From contig JAKCPI010026143.1 of the NCBI GenBank assembly GCA_023213315.1, forward strand, positions 1 to 64,000: a stretch of DNA of 64,000 bases, written 5' to 3'. The notes under the pieces are model-generated. The model was given only the letters and a program-made list of their open reading frames with translations. It did not search any database and was not told the DNA's origin. This DNA comes from Euborellia annulipes. Lineage: Eukaryota; Arthropoda; Insecta; Dermaptera; Anisolabididae. Shown here in pieces: positions 46,775 through 57,899 of this stretch (the first letter of the stretch is position 1; each line of letters begins with the position of its first letter). Both the position numbers and the translations under genes were made by a program.

Positions 46775-46948
46775 AACTAGCCGGCGACGCCCGCCTTAGG
46801 CGGACGATAACCGTTATTAAATGTATATATCTAATGGGGGTCCAGACATTCTTATTTAAGCCATTTGGTATCCAAATGGCTGGATCCAAACCTGCAACCC
46901 TTGGAATAGAAAGCCAGCACGCTGGCCACTAGACCAAGCCCGAGGGCA
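46775..46948 (-). repeat. SINE-1 head and middle, next to a CTAGCCGGCGACGCCCG end
   Basis: 46803-46948 is SINE-1 without tail (GATAACCGTTATTAAATG to CAAGCCCGAGGGC). ACTAGCCGGCGACGCCCGCC at 46778 resembles ACTAGCCGCAGAGCCCGTC at 51073, so it may be the edge of another repeat family. Confidence 0.6.
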
Positions 46949-47354
46949 ATAGTTGATTTTGGATTTTTTTAAGTCTTTCGGAAACTGGGGCCATAATAGA
47001 CTTTAAACTATTATAGTATATATCAAGTAAATAGCTTGTGTTTAAAGAGATAAAAAAATATATTTAATCACATAAAGCCGTTAGGTACTGTAGCCCTATA
47101 TGAAAAAATTGTAAAGGTATATAGGCCTAATAGCCTTTTTTGGAATTTATTGGTAAATGGAATAACAGGGCTCCTGCCATTCTTTTGATTGAGTTAATTT
47201 ATCCAACTTTTTTGCTATATTAGAATAGCATGCCCTCCCTATAAAGTTTTAATATATTATAATGAACATACATATTCCATTCATATGTGAAGAATTTAAT
47301 TTCATTCGAACTTCTCACAGGCCAATTTTGAAAGAATTATTATTATTATTATTT

Positions 47355-47445
47355 GAAATTCCCCGTTTATTTAACCGAGGTGCTTTAGAGTACTGAGAAA
47401 TATACCTCAAACCAATCTCGATCTCCTCCTCCTGCGTTCACATTT
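47355..47445 (-). repeat. Repeat family E, inverted copy
   Basis: CCCCGTTTATTTAACCGAGG, GTGCTTTAGAGTACTG and CTCCTCCTCCTGCG match the complement of 15785-15915. Confidence 0.5.
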
Positions 47446-47534
47446 CTTGCTAATGAACTAACCTTAATTCTCTAATAGTTCCACACGTTCCTTTTTTTTA
47501 TTAAATAATTTTAAAAGGTGGAAGCATGTTCAAA

Positions 47535-47770
47535 TATTGAATTCATGTCAAAAATTCGATGTCGAGATTTTGAAGTTATACATATTTTGAGGTCCTCTGA
47601 GTCCAGAAAAGTAGGCCCCAACCAAAATAGTCTGTTTAACGAGACTGTGAATGTTTTTTATTGGTGAGGCCAAATATCCCTTGGCCCAAGGAATCGAACC
47701 CAGGATCTCCGCCTTTCCGTGGCATAGGCGTGCTATGTGTGTGTGTGTGTGTCTGCCTGTGACCAAAATA
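47535..47770 (+). repeat. Family A 5' fragment with tRNA-like SINE type 2 inside
   Basis: TTGAATTCATGTCAAAAATTCG...GAGGTCCTCTGAGTCCA is family A. 47640-47735 interrupts it with, on the minus strand, GGAGATCCTGGGTTCGATTCC (B box) and a CAATAAAAAACATTCAC tail. Family A resumes at the (TG)n tract (47735-47760). Confidence 0.6.
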
Positions 47771-48019
47771 TTTTTTTTTTTTAATTTAGATAATTGAGAG
47801 ATTAGAATTGACTAGTTTTGATTTAACTGTATTGACGAAGGACTTTTAAATTTTATATTCACCCATTCATTAGACCACATGTTTTTTTTTTTATTATATC
47901 TGTATTATTATTGAATCTTTGAGAAGGTACAATATTAATAGAATATATTCTTAGCTTGATTTGTTTTTTCGAAATTTTTGTCTTTATTTTCGTCACTTGT
48001 CTTTTGTTATTTCGCAACC

Positions 48020-48053
<34 letters not shown>

Positions 48054-48054
<1 letters not shown>

Positions 48055-48180
48055 TTGATTTAAGGCTTTTTTCGGCATCGAAGGCCTTTATTTATTTCAA
48101 TTGGTTTGGTAGCCAATCCAATTGAAATAAATTTTGTCTCATGAGACAGGATGCGAACCCTGAATTTCAAAACGATTTTT
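48054..48180 (-). repeat. tRNA-like SINE type 3
   Basis: Minus strand: CAGGGTTCGCATCCTG (B box), TCTCATGAGAC palindrome, ATTTCAATTGGATTGGCTAC, then AAAGGCCTTCGATGCC. A T34 run (48021-48052) precedes it and may be its poly-A tail. Confidence 0.5.
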
Positions 48181-48269
48181 GATTAACAAAAAATTAGAAA
48201 ATTTTTTCGGAGGAAAACCACCAGTAATTCATTTTTTAACAAAATTTTATTTTTCCGAATGTGAATATA

Positions 48270-48440
48270 GGTAGGCTTACTTAGTGGAAAACTATTCAAA
48301 TTAAGGAGAATTTCAAAGTTTGTTCAAATAACTCACTTCGATTATGGCAAGCAGGCCCTGAGGAGGGCCTAAACATCGGCCTGAAGGAGTTAATTTGAAT
48401 AAAAGTGGCTGCACAAATCTTAAATTCTTCTGAATTCATC
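48270..48440 (+). repeat. Short element carrying the minimal form of the structural module
   Basis: 48352-48383 reads CAGGCC + CTGAGGA + GGGCC + TAAACATC + GGCCTG: stem I is a perfect 6-bp CAGGCC/GGCCTG, while stem II has collapsed. The outer flanks AACTATTCAAATTAAGGAG and TTAATTTGAATAAAAGTGG are partly inverted. Confidence 0.55.
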
Positions 48441-48928
48441 ATAACCAAATTTTAGAAAATTAATCAATTAACTCTTTTTAAAGAGTTAAAATATGTCACT
48501 CAATTTAGGATGAAATTTTTCCCTTCCTATTACACATCCCTTTGAATATGAACTCACTAATAAGGGGAGGATGGGGATAAATGACTCTTACCCTAAAGCA
48601 AGCACATTCCTGATTTTTAATCAAAATTCGGATTAAAGCTTTTATTTTTATCTAAAATTTATTTTAGCAGTGGAAATGCTTGCTGGTTGCATTTAAATTT
48701 CATATTTTGTATTCTGTTACATATTATAATTTCTATCATAATCATGATTACTATATATAATATATATTATATAAGCTTAAATAGCTCTAGCCACTGACTT
48801 CCTGTCCCTGTGTATGTGCCTATTCTCTTGCTGATTGACTAGACTTAAAGAAAGTGGAGTTAGAGAGGGAAATTTAAAACTTTAAATCAGAGAGGGAAAT
48901 ATAAAACTTTCGGTGAGCAATTCCAAAA

Positions 48929-49205
48929 ATTTTTTTTTTTTTTTAAACATTCACACTTTTTTTTCATTCACGCTCACATTCACACAGTCTTTTCGGCAAC
49001 TCAGGCCATTTAAGACTTTAGACGATAACCGTTGTAATTAATAGACTATATACCGTATATTGTGGGTTCAGGCATTTCTATTTAAGCCATCTGGTTCCAA
49101 ATAAAATCATCGGACTGCATGGGTCCGAACCCGCGACGTTTGGTATAGAAGGTAGACACTCTACGTAGACTCTACGGTAGACTACTACGCCAAACTCGGG
49201 GGCTC
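48929..49205 (-). repeat. SINE-1 copy (minus)
   Basis: Poly-T, tail, TTCGGCAACTCAGGCC, GGTTCAGGCATTTCTATTTA, GACTGCATGGGTCCGAACCC and the head to ACTCGGGGGC. A short duplication of GTAGAC(T)CTACG lies in the head. Flanks TCCAAAAATTT / TCCAAAATTT. Confidence 0.8.
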
Positions 49206-49327
49206 CAAAATTTCCAAACAGCAAAAAAGAATAAATTTGATGCATCTGCTCGCCGGTGGCAAGCAAGAGGGTCCAGGGGGTGTAGCCCCTGGCAAGCGGT
49301 AAAGCCCGCCTTCGGCTTTCCCACTTG
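49206..49327. other. GC-rich stretch of unknown origin
   Basis: CTCGCCGGTGGCAAGCAAGAG, GGGGGTGTAGCCCCTGGC and GCCCGCCTTCGGC are unusual for this genome. They are not shared with the other repeats seen here; possibly the edge of an unseen element. Confidence 0.3.
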
Positions 49328-49985
49328 TAGGGCTGGACGGTAATGGATTTTCATTACCGACCTCGATAATGAAAAAAAAACCGGTTTTTCTCGAAAGTCG
49401 GTAAAAATTTTTTACCGCCCGCGGAACAAAGTTTGCCGCCGGGAACATTTTTTTTTTGCGGAACCAAAGTTTTTCCCAGGCCGAAAAAATATTTTACCTT
49501 TTTTTAGAGAGCCAATGAAACATTTTTTTGGACAAAATTTTTCGCGAAAAATATTTTACCTTTTTTTTAGAGAGCTAATTTTTGAAACATTTTTTCCGCA
49601 ACAAAATTTTTCCGGCGGAAAAATATTTTCCCTTTTTTTTAGAGAGCCAATTTTTTGCCGAAACATTTTTTTCCCGCGGACCAAAATTTTTCCCGGCCGG
49701 AAAAATATTTTACCTTTTTTAGAGACGCCAATTTTTTGCCGAAACATTTTTTTCTCCCGCGAACCAAAATCCCGAAAAATATTACCTTTTTTAGAGACGC
49801 CAATTTTTTGCCGCCGCGGAACATTTTTTTCTCGCCGAACCAAAATTTTTTACCGCCCGAAAAAATAGGTTTTTACCGACTTTCAAAAAAAAACCGGTTT
49901 TTATCGAATTAGAGGTTCGTTACCGCGTTTTCGGTAAAAAATTTTTACCGGTTTTACCGGTAAACCGGTTTACCGTCCAGCCCTA
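49328..49985. mobile_element. hAT-type element with perfect 8-bp duplication and tandem modules (658 bp)
   Basis: CCCACTTG at 49320-49327 and 49986-49993. Ends TAGGGCTGGACGGTAA and TTACCGTCCAGCCCTA, with GGTAAACCGGTTTACCG inside the right tip. The middle (49395-49870) is five to six units of 60-75 bp: GCGGAACCAAAATTTTTCC, GAAAAATATTTTACC, TTTTTTTAGAG, GCCAATTTTTTGCCG. The short frames across it are repeats of these units, not a protein. Confidence 0.9.
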
Positions 49986-49993
49986 CCCACTTG

Positions 49994-52960
49994 TATATTA
50001 TGAGTTTTAGATTCGATTAAATAATGAAATTCATAATTCAATATTTGAATTATTTTTTATAGGTTTAATGTTCAGGAGGCCCTAATTTTTTTTCTGGGCC
50101 TCAACCAACCTAAAATCGCCCCTGATACTATGTAAAAATCGTTTTCTTTTTCTTCTTTGTCATTTTCTTATTTTTGATAATCCAGATTTTATCGAAATTT
50201 CTTTTTTAAATTATTTCTCGGCTACTAAGGCCATTTAGGTATTTATTTGTAAATATATTGATTAAATTATTTGCATCGATGTCAACCGGAGGACGTTCCA
50301 CAAGCTGGTGGTTCCTCTGGGCCACCCATAGAAAATTGTAGATTAGATCGAGAAAAACAATTCGTTCCTCTGGGGTCTTAGCTCAGGTTATTTGAAATTG
50401 TCATTCCCAAATTATAGGTCTAATAAGTGAAAAGGATCAATTTTACTAGGCCTATCACCTCTTGATTATAGTGATAAGATCAAGATCTTTGCTCTTCAAA
50501 TTTTAAATATTTATTCATCTTGAAAGCTATTTTAGAAGTGATTGATAAACGGAATGAATTGGAAATGTTGCCGTTGGCACTCTTTTGATTGAGTTAACCA
50601 TTTTCTACTCGCCATATCAGAGAGAGAGGTGCCTATCGATCGGCAACAAGTCTCTCTCGCTCCTCTCTCTCTCTACTACTCTCTGTACATTGAGCTTCCA
50701 GTCAAAAAAGAACCCCCATTCCGACCTGGAGAGGGGGGGGGAGCACGGTTGAATATTTGATGAATCGACACTATAAACCAATTGAATAACAAAAAGTTTT
50801 AAAAAAAAATTTGCAAAGTCCGAATTTTTATAGAGAACTTATTGCCTCAGTTCTGAGATGGATTCAAAATACGCAAGTTCGAATTCATTAAGTTTTTTTT
50901 TTTTTTTTTTTTCTTTTGACGTTTGCATTTCTCGCATCTGCATCACTTATTTTTCGTTTCTTTGAAGTCTTAACACCTCTCTTTTTCGCTTTTTTTTTTT
51001 AAGTCCATGTTGGTATATTTTACAAGATTTGGGTTTGGAAATTTTCGATATGTCTACCATTTTTATCTATTACTAGCCGCAGAGCCCGTCTTTGGCCGAA
51101 ACAAAAGGAAAAGTGTAAAGAAATATATTGATAGAATGTTTGTTTAACTTTCTTATGTTTTTTTTTTTTACTCTCTTATTCCTTTGACATCCATATTTAT
51201 TTTCTAAAAGAAGCTTTTCTTCTAAACCCGTATTTGAGTTGACAATTCTCTCATTTTTTTTCGGTTTTACTGCAAAACATTCAATTTATTAATTTCTAAT
51301 GATCACTAAATGAGCGTTTTTAATAATAAATTAATAATTAAAATTTTTTAAAAGCAATCGATATTCAATTAAATGCTTCCATTAAAAATTTATTAACTAA
51401 ATAAATGCTAATACCTTCTTTTTTAACATTACACCAATTATTTTTCTTATACTAACATTGTAAGCCTAATTGACTTTATCATACGTATAATTTTGTTAGT
51501 AGAATAAATATTATAAATAGGCTTTTTTTTTTATTAATAAAAATTTATTTGTATTATTAATTACTAACTAAAAAAAAACCACGATTAATACCAATCGTAT
51601 CTTTTATAACTAATAATAACAATCGATAGAAAAGCTTAAATCATTTAATCAAGACTTTTTTTTAATCGGGTGGGTGGTCCCAAGGAATAAGCATGTTGAA
51701 CATCCACGAATAGACATCGGATATATTATTTAAATACATTATAATCCCTAAACAGGATTTTTATATGTTTTATATATGACACGTAAATTTAATTTAATTT
51801 ATTTAATTTACCAAGAAAAATCTGTCAATAAGTTGAAAATGAACATCAATCGCAGAGATAGATAGATAGCCTTTGAGATAGATGACCCTCAAACCATAAC
51901 AAGAGAGAGTTAAGCATTCAAGTGATCGTGCGGACACAAGTTGTTATATCAGAAATCTCTTGATTTTATTTTGTTAGTAGAAAGAATAATATAAATTTAT
52001 TTATACCTACATATAAAAAAAAAATCCGAGTGAACAAACCATCACATAGCTTGTTCCTCCTCTGGGCATTTTTTTTATTTTTAAAAGTAAAGTAAACAAA
52101 GTTTCGAGAATTTAATTTTAATTAATATTGACTGTTACTACTTCTCCATTTTATAAACTTGAAAGGCGAAAAAACCAACATAACCAGTGTGAACAAATTT
52201 TTTAAATTAAAAAAATACTTTTTAATCTCTGGAAAAAGTTTTCTAGCATGTTAAAATGTGTGAGAGAGCCTTTCCATATATTTTTTATATAAAACGCTAT
52301 ATTAATTGTGAAAAAACAGCTCCGATTCCAAAATTTAGTAAAAACTCTATAACCGGAGGAATTCTCAATTAACCCTACCCGAGAAGGCCAGAAATTTGTA
52401 ACTACTATTTTTTTCTCATTTTTTTATAGGTTTTTTTTTTTTTTATTTAAACGGATGAGTTCATGCCAATGTGCGGACATGTTCATTACAATTTTCTCAT
52501 AATTTAGCTATTGATTTTTTAAAATTTATTATAAACTGAAAAAGCTAACTAAAAACCTACTTTAAAGGTAAAAAAAATGTCTTTGCTGGGTGTAGGTTGC
52601 CCTTCTTTGCCATCTATCTACTATATCATCGATTTGTCATCTTCATTCTCTTAAATTTCCATTCCCTAAGGGTTACCTCGAATGCAGTGTTTTATGATCA
52701 TGTTAAGGTGTAAAGGTTCTCTTTTATGTCCTCTCTCTTCAGAGGATTTCATTTATAAAATCTAAATCCATTTTCAAATAATATAATATTAGCATTTATT
52801 TGTTTCTATTAATATATAGGATCAGTAATCCGGTTTTCTTTCCTTTTTTTTTTAATTATTCAGACAGGGGGGACTTAAAAAATAGCTTAGGTCATCGGAC
52901 AGCAAAAGTGCCTCGAACAAAATCCGTATCTAACAAGTAAGATGCAAATTCTTGTAATAT
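49994..52960. other. AT-rich sequence, no gene found
   Basis: A pyrimidine-rich stretch CTCTCTCGCTCCTCTCTC at about 50650 and a unique GC-richer block (50580-50760) could be regulatory, but nothing ties them to a gene. ACTAGCCGCAGAGCCCGTC at 51073 looks like a repeat edge; its matching 3' end may be at 54780. Confidence 0.4.
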
Positions 52961-52974
52961 CTAAATAAGTAGTG

Positions 52975-53415
52975 AGGAGATCAAGGCAGCCGAAAACAAT
53001 AAAGTAAAAATATATTTCTCTTTCGCTTTATTTCCTACACTTGTCGACGTTTCGGCCGATATTCCGGCCTTCATCAGGAAAATGTGTTGTTTGCCTCAAG
53101 CTTAGAGGGGCTCTTGGCAACTCCTGGTGCTAACATTCGTTGGTTGTCATGACTTCTGGTTCAATAATCACCATTGAACCTGAATACCAGAAATTTAATA
53201 GGCACTATTGCCAGAATACCAGAAATTCAATGTCACTATTGAACCAGAAGTCTTGAGAACCGACGAATGTTCACCAAGAGCTCCTCTAAGCACGAGGCAA
53301 ACAGCACATTGTCCTAATGAAGGCCGAAACGTCGACAAGTGTATGAAATAAAGGGGAAGAGAAATAAATTTTTTTCTTTATTGCTTTCGGCTGCCTTAAT
53401 CTCTTGACTACTCAT
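52975..53415. repeat. Foldback element with the most hammerhead-like module
   Basis: Outer arms AGTAGTGAGGAGATCAAGG...GCAGCCGAAA and their complement at 53380-53415. The module is at 53038-53086 (minus: CTGATGA, stem II GGCC/GGCC with 8-base loop, GAAACGTC) and 53305-53341 (plus: CTAATGA, stem II lost, stem I CACATTGTC/GACAAGTG). The core has further inverted arms (GACTTCTGGTTCAATA). Confidence 0.8.
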
Positions 53416-54589
53416 TATACATTCAGCCACTGCTCCTGAAATTAATATCTAAATAATTTTTTTTTATTTGGAGAGCATATTTTACTATCTGTTCGTGTTA
53501 TGAGTTCCAAAATTTCACTTGAAATGACGTTTAGTCACAGCAGATTTTGTTTTACTGTAAAATATTCGTGATTTTTCTTCTCAAAAATTATTTTTTCTAG
53601 GGATTCTGGTAAATTCCATTTAGAGGGGTCCTTGTTTTATAATCGAGCTCCTTCACCCCAGTTGTTTGTTCTCTCTAAAAAACAAATTAAATACATTCAA
53701 AATTTTTTTTTTTACCACAAAGTTTCTTAATTAATATTTTAATGTTGGGTAGCGAGGTATTTCATGTAGCCTATAGCTACTTTTTCCTAACTACAAATCC
53801 CATTTAAAAGAAATATTCCCGTTTTATGATTGCGATGGAATTCTTGTCAAACAAAAAGATGAATAATTGACTGATGGAATATTGAATCTCTAGCAGCTCT
53901 TTTTTCATGATTTTTTATGGATTTTTTAAATCCTCTTTTTACATTTGATTCAAAAAAAAAAAGATCAATATATTGGATTCATTCTCTTTGTAATATCAAG
54001 AGGTCTTTATTTTCATACTCTATAAAAACTAATTCTCATGCAAATATACTCCATATTTTAAAAAATTAGGAATGTTCTATTGACTTTTCATCTTGATTAA
54101 ATGATTCAAATAGAAAAGGATATACAAATATTTTGTTTTTGTTTTAAACTCGGATCCATTGAGCTTATTCACCCAATTTCCTATCTTTGGTCTGCTGCCT
54201 CATTATCGTTGTTCAAATTGCAAACTGTTCATACACAGACACTCATCATACATCTTCTTTTCCATCTCTTGACTGTAGTGAAGTTAAAATAAACAAAGGG
54301 ACGGCTGGATCTTCTTCTATTGTTGGTAGACAAAGCAAGCAAGCAAACTCGCTCATCCACTTACGAAGTTATTAGAAAAATTCTTTTCACTAATAAAAAG
54401 TAATTGCCATGAGAATAAGAAAACACCTGGTAGAAAAATAATACTAATTACAAATACTAGTAATGAGACAGGAGAGAGAATATATGGTTCTGGGATATGA
54501 CTAAGAGTTGTCCAAATAAATGTATTTTAATTAATTTTTCACCATAATATAAAAGTATATATATAGAACCTGTTTTCCAAAGCTTTCCT

Positions 54590-54790
54590 AAAGGAGATTT
54601 GTGAAACCCTGATGGAGGGTTCCCTACCCCTAATTTGATATAATGATAGCCTAAAACCACCCCAGAAAATTCTTTACCCATTAAAAAAAAAAAAAAAAAA
54701 AAACTATGAAAATCGATCCAGAAGTTTCGGAGTCTATGCGTTACAGACAGACAGACAGACTTTGTCTTTTATATAATAGTATATATTCTT
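54590..54790 (+). repeat. Possible transposable-element 3' end with (ACAG)n
   Basis: GAAGTTTCGGAGTCTATGCG, (ACAG) repeats, TTTGTC and TATATAATAGTATATA form an arrangement common at the 3' end of arthropod non-autonomous elements. It might pair with the ACTAGCCGCAGAGCCCG edge at 51073. 53420-54590 otherwise holds nothing I can name. Confidence 0.35.
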
Positions 54791-55380
54791 CCACCTTGCG
54801 TAAGGATGTTTTCTCACTAAATGATTGACACCTGTGCGGCTTGTTGAAAACATATACCGAATCATTATTTTTTAAAAGTACTCTTTTTCGTTTTCCCTTA
54901 GGGATTAACTTCAATAATGATATTTACGGTATGTAAATGTTTTATAGTTTTTATTAGACTAATATTCTTTTTTTATCTCACCCCAAGAAAGATAAATAAA
55001 TTCGATTATCCAAGAAAAAAAATTCTTTTTTCGAAATTTTTAAATTAAATTGGGAATATATGAATATAATCATTTTATAAATATAAATCTGACAGTTTAT
55101 AGACTGATCTCTCCATATTTAAAGTTGTGCCTATCAAATTTGACAGACACCTCATATTTCTATAAGTACCAAGCAAACAAGAGTAGGAAATAGAAAAAAT
55201 TTTTCCTAAATTTGTATTTGGGAACTTGTTTTGATTTTTTTTTTTTTAATAAGAGTCTTGATGAAACTTTCTGATTAAAATATTATTCTTTTATCATTTA
55301 CTATTTTTTAATTATAATTTTTTATTCTGAATCTATAATCTATGAAAATTTTCAGTCTAAATCATTATTTTTCATTTTCA

Positions 55381-55433
55381 GATTCGAAGAGGGACCGGTG
55401 CAAGCAGGGCGATAGTCAAATACAATTCATCTA
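55381..55433 (+). CDS. Candidate internal coding exon, gene unknown
   Basis: Bounded by TTTTCATTTTCAG and CATCTAG|GTGAGT, both strong. 53 bp, open only in frame 1 (IRRGTGASRAIVKYNSS plus AG); the other two frames stop. The block is GC-richer than its flanks. A second candidate exon at 56135-56160 would continue the frame. I do not recognise the peptide; the parent gene could start far upstream. Confidence 0.35.
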
Positions 55434-55802
55434 GGTGAGTCCCATTATATTTTTGTATTATTTAGAATTTATCTCTCTTTCTCTCAGATATTGTTAGGGT
55501 TGTTGGTAGAAAATTACGCAGGCCATTGTCAATCGTGTTTTCTTTATAACTCTATAATTTATGGGATGTTTAGGAATTTTTGTGTGATTGAACAAAGGTC
55601 GATGATTCTTGATTTCTGTCGATGTATGTTAAAACTTGGGTATACTAGTTATAGAAATATTGATATATTTGTGTAAGGTATGTATAATTACGCAGACCAT
55701 TGTGGTAGGCCTATTACTTCTTCAGATGATACGCTGTTGGTTATATTATTTTTCCCTTGATGCAATTCCTCAGCCAGTTGATTTATTAATACTATAATAT
55801 TG

Positions 55803-55975
55803 ACGTGACATCGTATCCAATGCAGATATAGGAGCCGAATAAAGAGCACGAAAAGTTGGATAAAAGCACTTGAAAAATTGCTTGTTATCGGCTCGTCCTA
55901 AGAGGCATAATTATTTGAATATTCGGTTAGAAAGCATGATTCTTCAGCTAAAGATTTTTTATTCATTTTTTGACT
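55803..55975 (+). repeat. Repeat family D
   Basis: GACGTGACATCGTATCC, GCACGAAAAGTTGGATAAAA, TTGCTTGTTATCGGCTCG and CGGTTAGAAAG are collinear with 62035-62200 and with the complement of 10640-10775. Confidence 0.7.
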
Positions 55976-56134
55976 GCAGAAGCCATTAGAATTTTATTCT
56001 ACAATATATTGGTATATTTAATTAATACAGATGGCTACCTGGGTCGTTCCCATCTCTTGAATCTCGGGGCCACCCAACAGGAATTCAGCCATTGTTTAAC
56101 AATTTTGAGACCTGTTGCTCTATTCTCTTTCTAG

Positions 56135-56160
56135 GCGAATCATTAGTTGGGATAGAAGCG
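56135..56160 (+). CDS. Candidate 26-bp microexon
   Basis: TCTCTTTCTAG precedes and GCG|GTGAGC follows. Joined after the exon at 55381-55433, the frame reads ...NSSRRIISWDRS without a stop. Weak alone; the phase agreement is the only support. Confidence 0.2.
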
Positions 56161-56169
56161 GTGAGCAGA

Positions 56170-57380
56170 AATTTGTATTTAAATTTAAATAAAACAATTT
56201 AAGTGCAATCAAAGTCTTTGGTCTCGTTAGAAACTTTCTTTTAAATGTTTCTCGTATTCTTTGCAGTTAAGTCTTGATTCAGCCTAATAATTCATAAATT
56301 CTCGCAATCACTTTCCTGCCTTTTTTTTGCACTTAAGGCGAAAGGGTGTGTATTGCTCATTGGGTCTCTGTGCAAGCAAAAACGAGCAAATTTATGCAAG
56401 CAGTCATTGTTGAACACTTGATTTTCCTGTAGTTTATCCCTCTACGTGGTATCTTTAAAAGCAATATATCCAATCGTTTTTTTTTTTTTACATAAATAAT
56501 TAAAAAAAATATCATCTTAATAATCCATCATTTACTGTATTTTGAACCCAAATTCTATGCATAAAAAATTTAATTAGTTTTATAAAGTTTTTATAAAAAA
56601 TTTAATCCAATAATTTTCTCAAGATAAAAAAACCACTTAAATTCTTTTATCATTTTGGTTAATATAATAAAAACTTAAAAAGAACTTAATATATTTATAT
56701 ATACATGGTACATTCTAAAGTTAAAAAAAAAAAATTAATGAGAAAAAAACTTTTTTCTGAAGAGACGATATACAAAAATTCTTTTGTCACGTAAATTTCC
56801 CTTCTTTGAAATTCAAATTCGTTCGAACGATATCCAGTCAGAAAAGATTAGGAAATCTATTAAAGGATCACTTTAAATAGGCCTTAATAAGTGTCTTATT
56901 TTGTCTCTTTCATAATATCTCTAACAATATAAATCTAATGATAAATATTCACCTCTTTTATTAAAATATTTTTAAAAGTTAATTCCATTAATTTTTTTTA
57001 AAGTCTTATATCAAAATAACATTTTAATCGAGTTGCTTTGAACTTTCAAGTCAGATCATTAATAATACTTTTTTCTTTAATAATCAAGGAAAAAAAAATT
57101 GAATTTAAAATAATATTTGCATAAGATTTTTATAATCATAATCATTAATCATAAACTTAAACAAATATATTCTGAAATGATAAAACAATTCTTCTTGAAA
57201 TAATTAAATTTGATATTTTCTGGCATACTTATCAAAATTTTCTAGTTAATATAATATTTTCCTTCAAAAATTATTGGTTCATGGTAATTTCGACGAATAC
57301 TTAAAGTCTTCAATTATTCCTCACTAAATTTCAACTTAAGTTAATTTATTTTAAATGCAATCTCAATTAATTACTGTTAG
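56170..57380. other. AT-rich sequence, no feature found
   Basis: No gene, SINE or foldback could be recognised in this stretch. Confidence 0.5.
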
Positions 57381-57393
57381 TAACATATATGCG

Positions 57394-57561
57394 TTTTTGC
57401 CCCCGGGGGTGGGGTGGTGGGTGGGGTGCTTCCTCTTTTGCCCGCCGCGGGGGGGGTCGGCCCCGGGCCGGCTGAGTTTTTTTTTTTACCTTTTGACAGG
57501 TTTATAAAAATCCCCCCATTATTTATATTACACTTCTCAATTTAAGGGGGGGGGGAAAGGT

Positions 57562-57592
<31 letters not shown>

Positions 57593-57602
57593 AAAAGGGG
57601 AA
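57394..57602 (+). repeat. SINE-1 copy whose sequence is smoothed into homopolymers
   Basis: TAACATATATGCG flanks both sides (57381-57393 and 57603-57615), proving a retroposed insertion. The body follows SINE-1 in order (GCCCCCGGGGG, GGTGCTTCCTC, GCCGCGGGGGGGGTCGG) but with neighbouring bases merged. Where other copies have the GTGTGA-rich tail, this one has G10 and G30 (57562-57591) runs. Confidence 0.65.
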
Positions 57603-57899
57603 TAACATATATGCGATCCATTTTTCGGGGATAGAAATAATATATGTATAAAGGACAGAGAATGGTTGTAAGCAGAGAAAAAGAGAACGTGGGGGAGAAT
57701 GCAAATTGATTTTTCGCCAGGGATTTTTAAGTCTCCTGTAATTTTTTTTTTTTTTTTTTGTTCAAACTCAGTATATTTAGATCTGATTTATTCTGAATTT
57801 GATTCGATATACAGTAAAGTTGATATTTACATTACAAATTGTTACTTTTATAAAAACAATAGAAAAAAGGGAGCTTTATTTAGTTTTTAAGGCGATTAA

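Noticed and set aside
49515..49912. Frames of 60-117 codons rich in Phe/Lys on both strands
   Set aside because: They follow the tandem units of the hAT-type element at 49328 and repeat with the unit; no protein is indicated.
47160..50620. Similarity between 47165-47195 and 50575-50605 (TTTTGATTGAGTTAA)
   Set aside because: Only about 25 bp align; too short to define a repeat family.
53038..53086. Calling a proven hammerhead ribozyme
   Set aside because: The core matches CUGANGA...GAAA and stems I and II pair, but one extra base precedes stem II and GAAACGUC leaves no loop for stem III, so activity in cis is doubtful; reported as a module instead.
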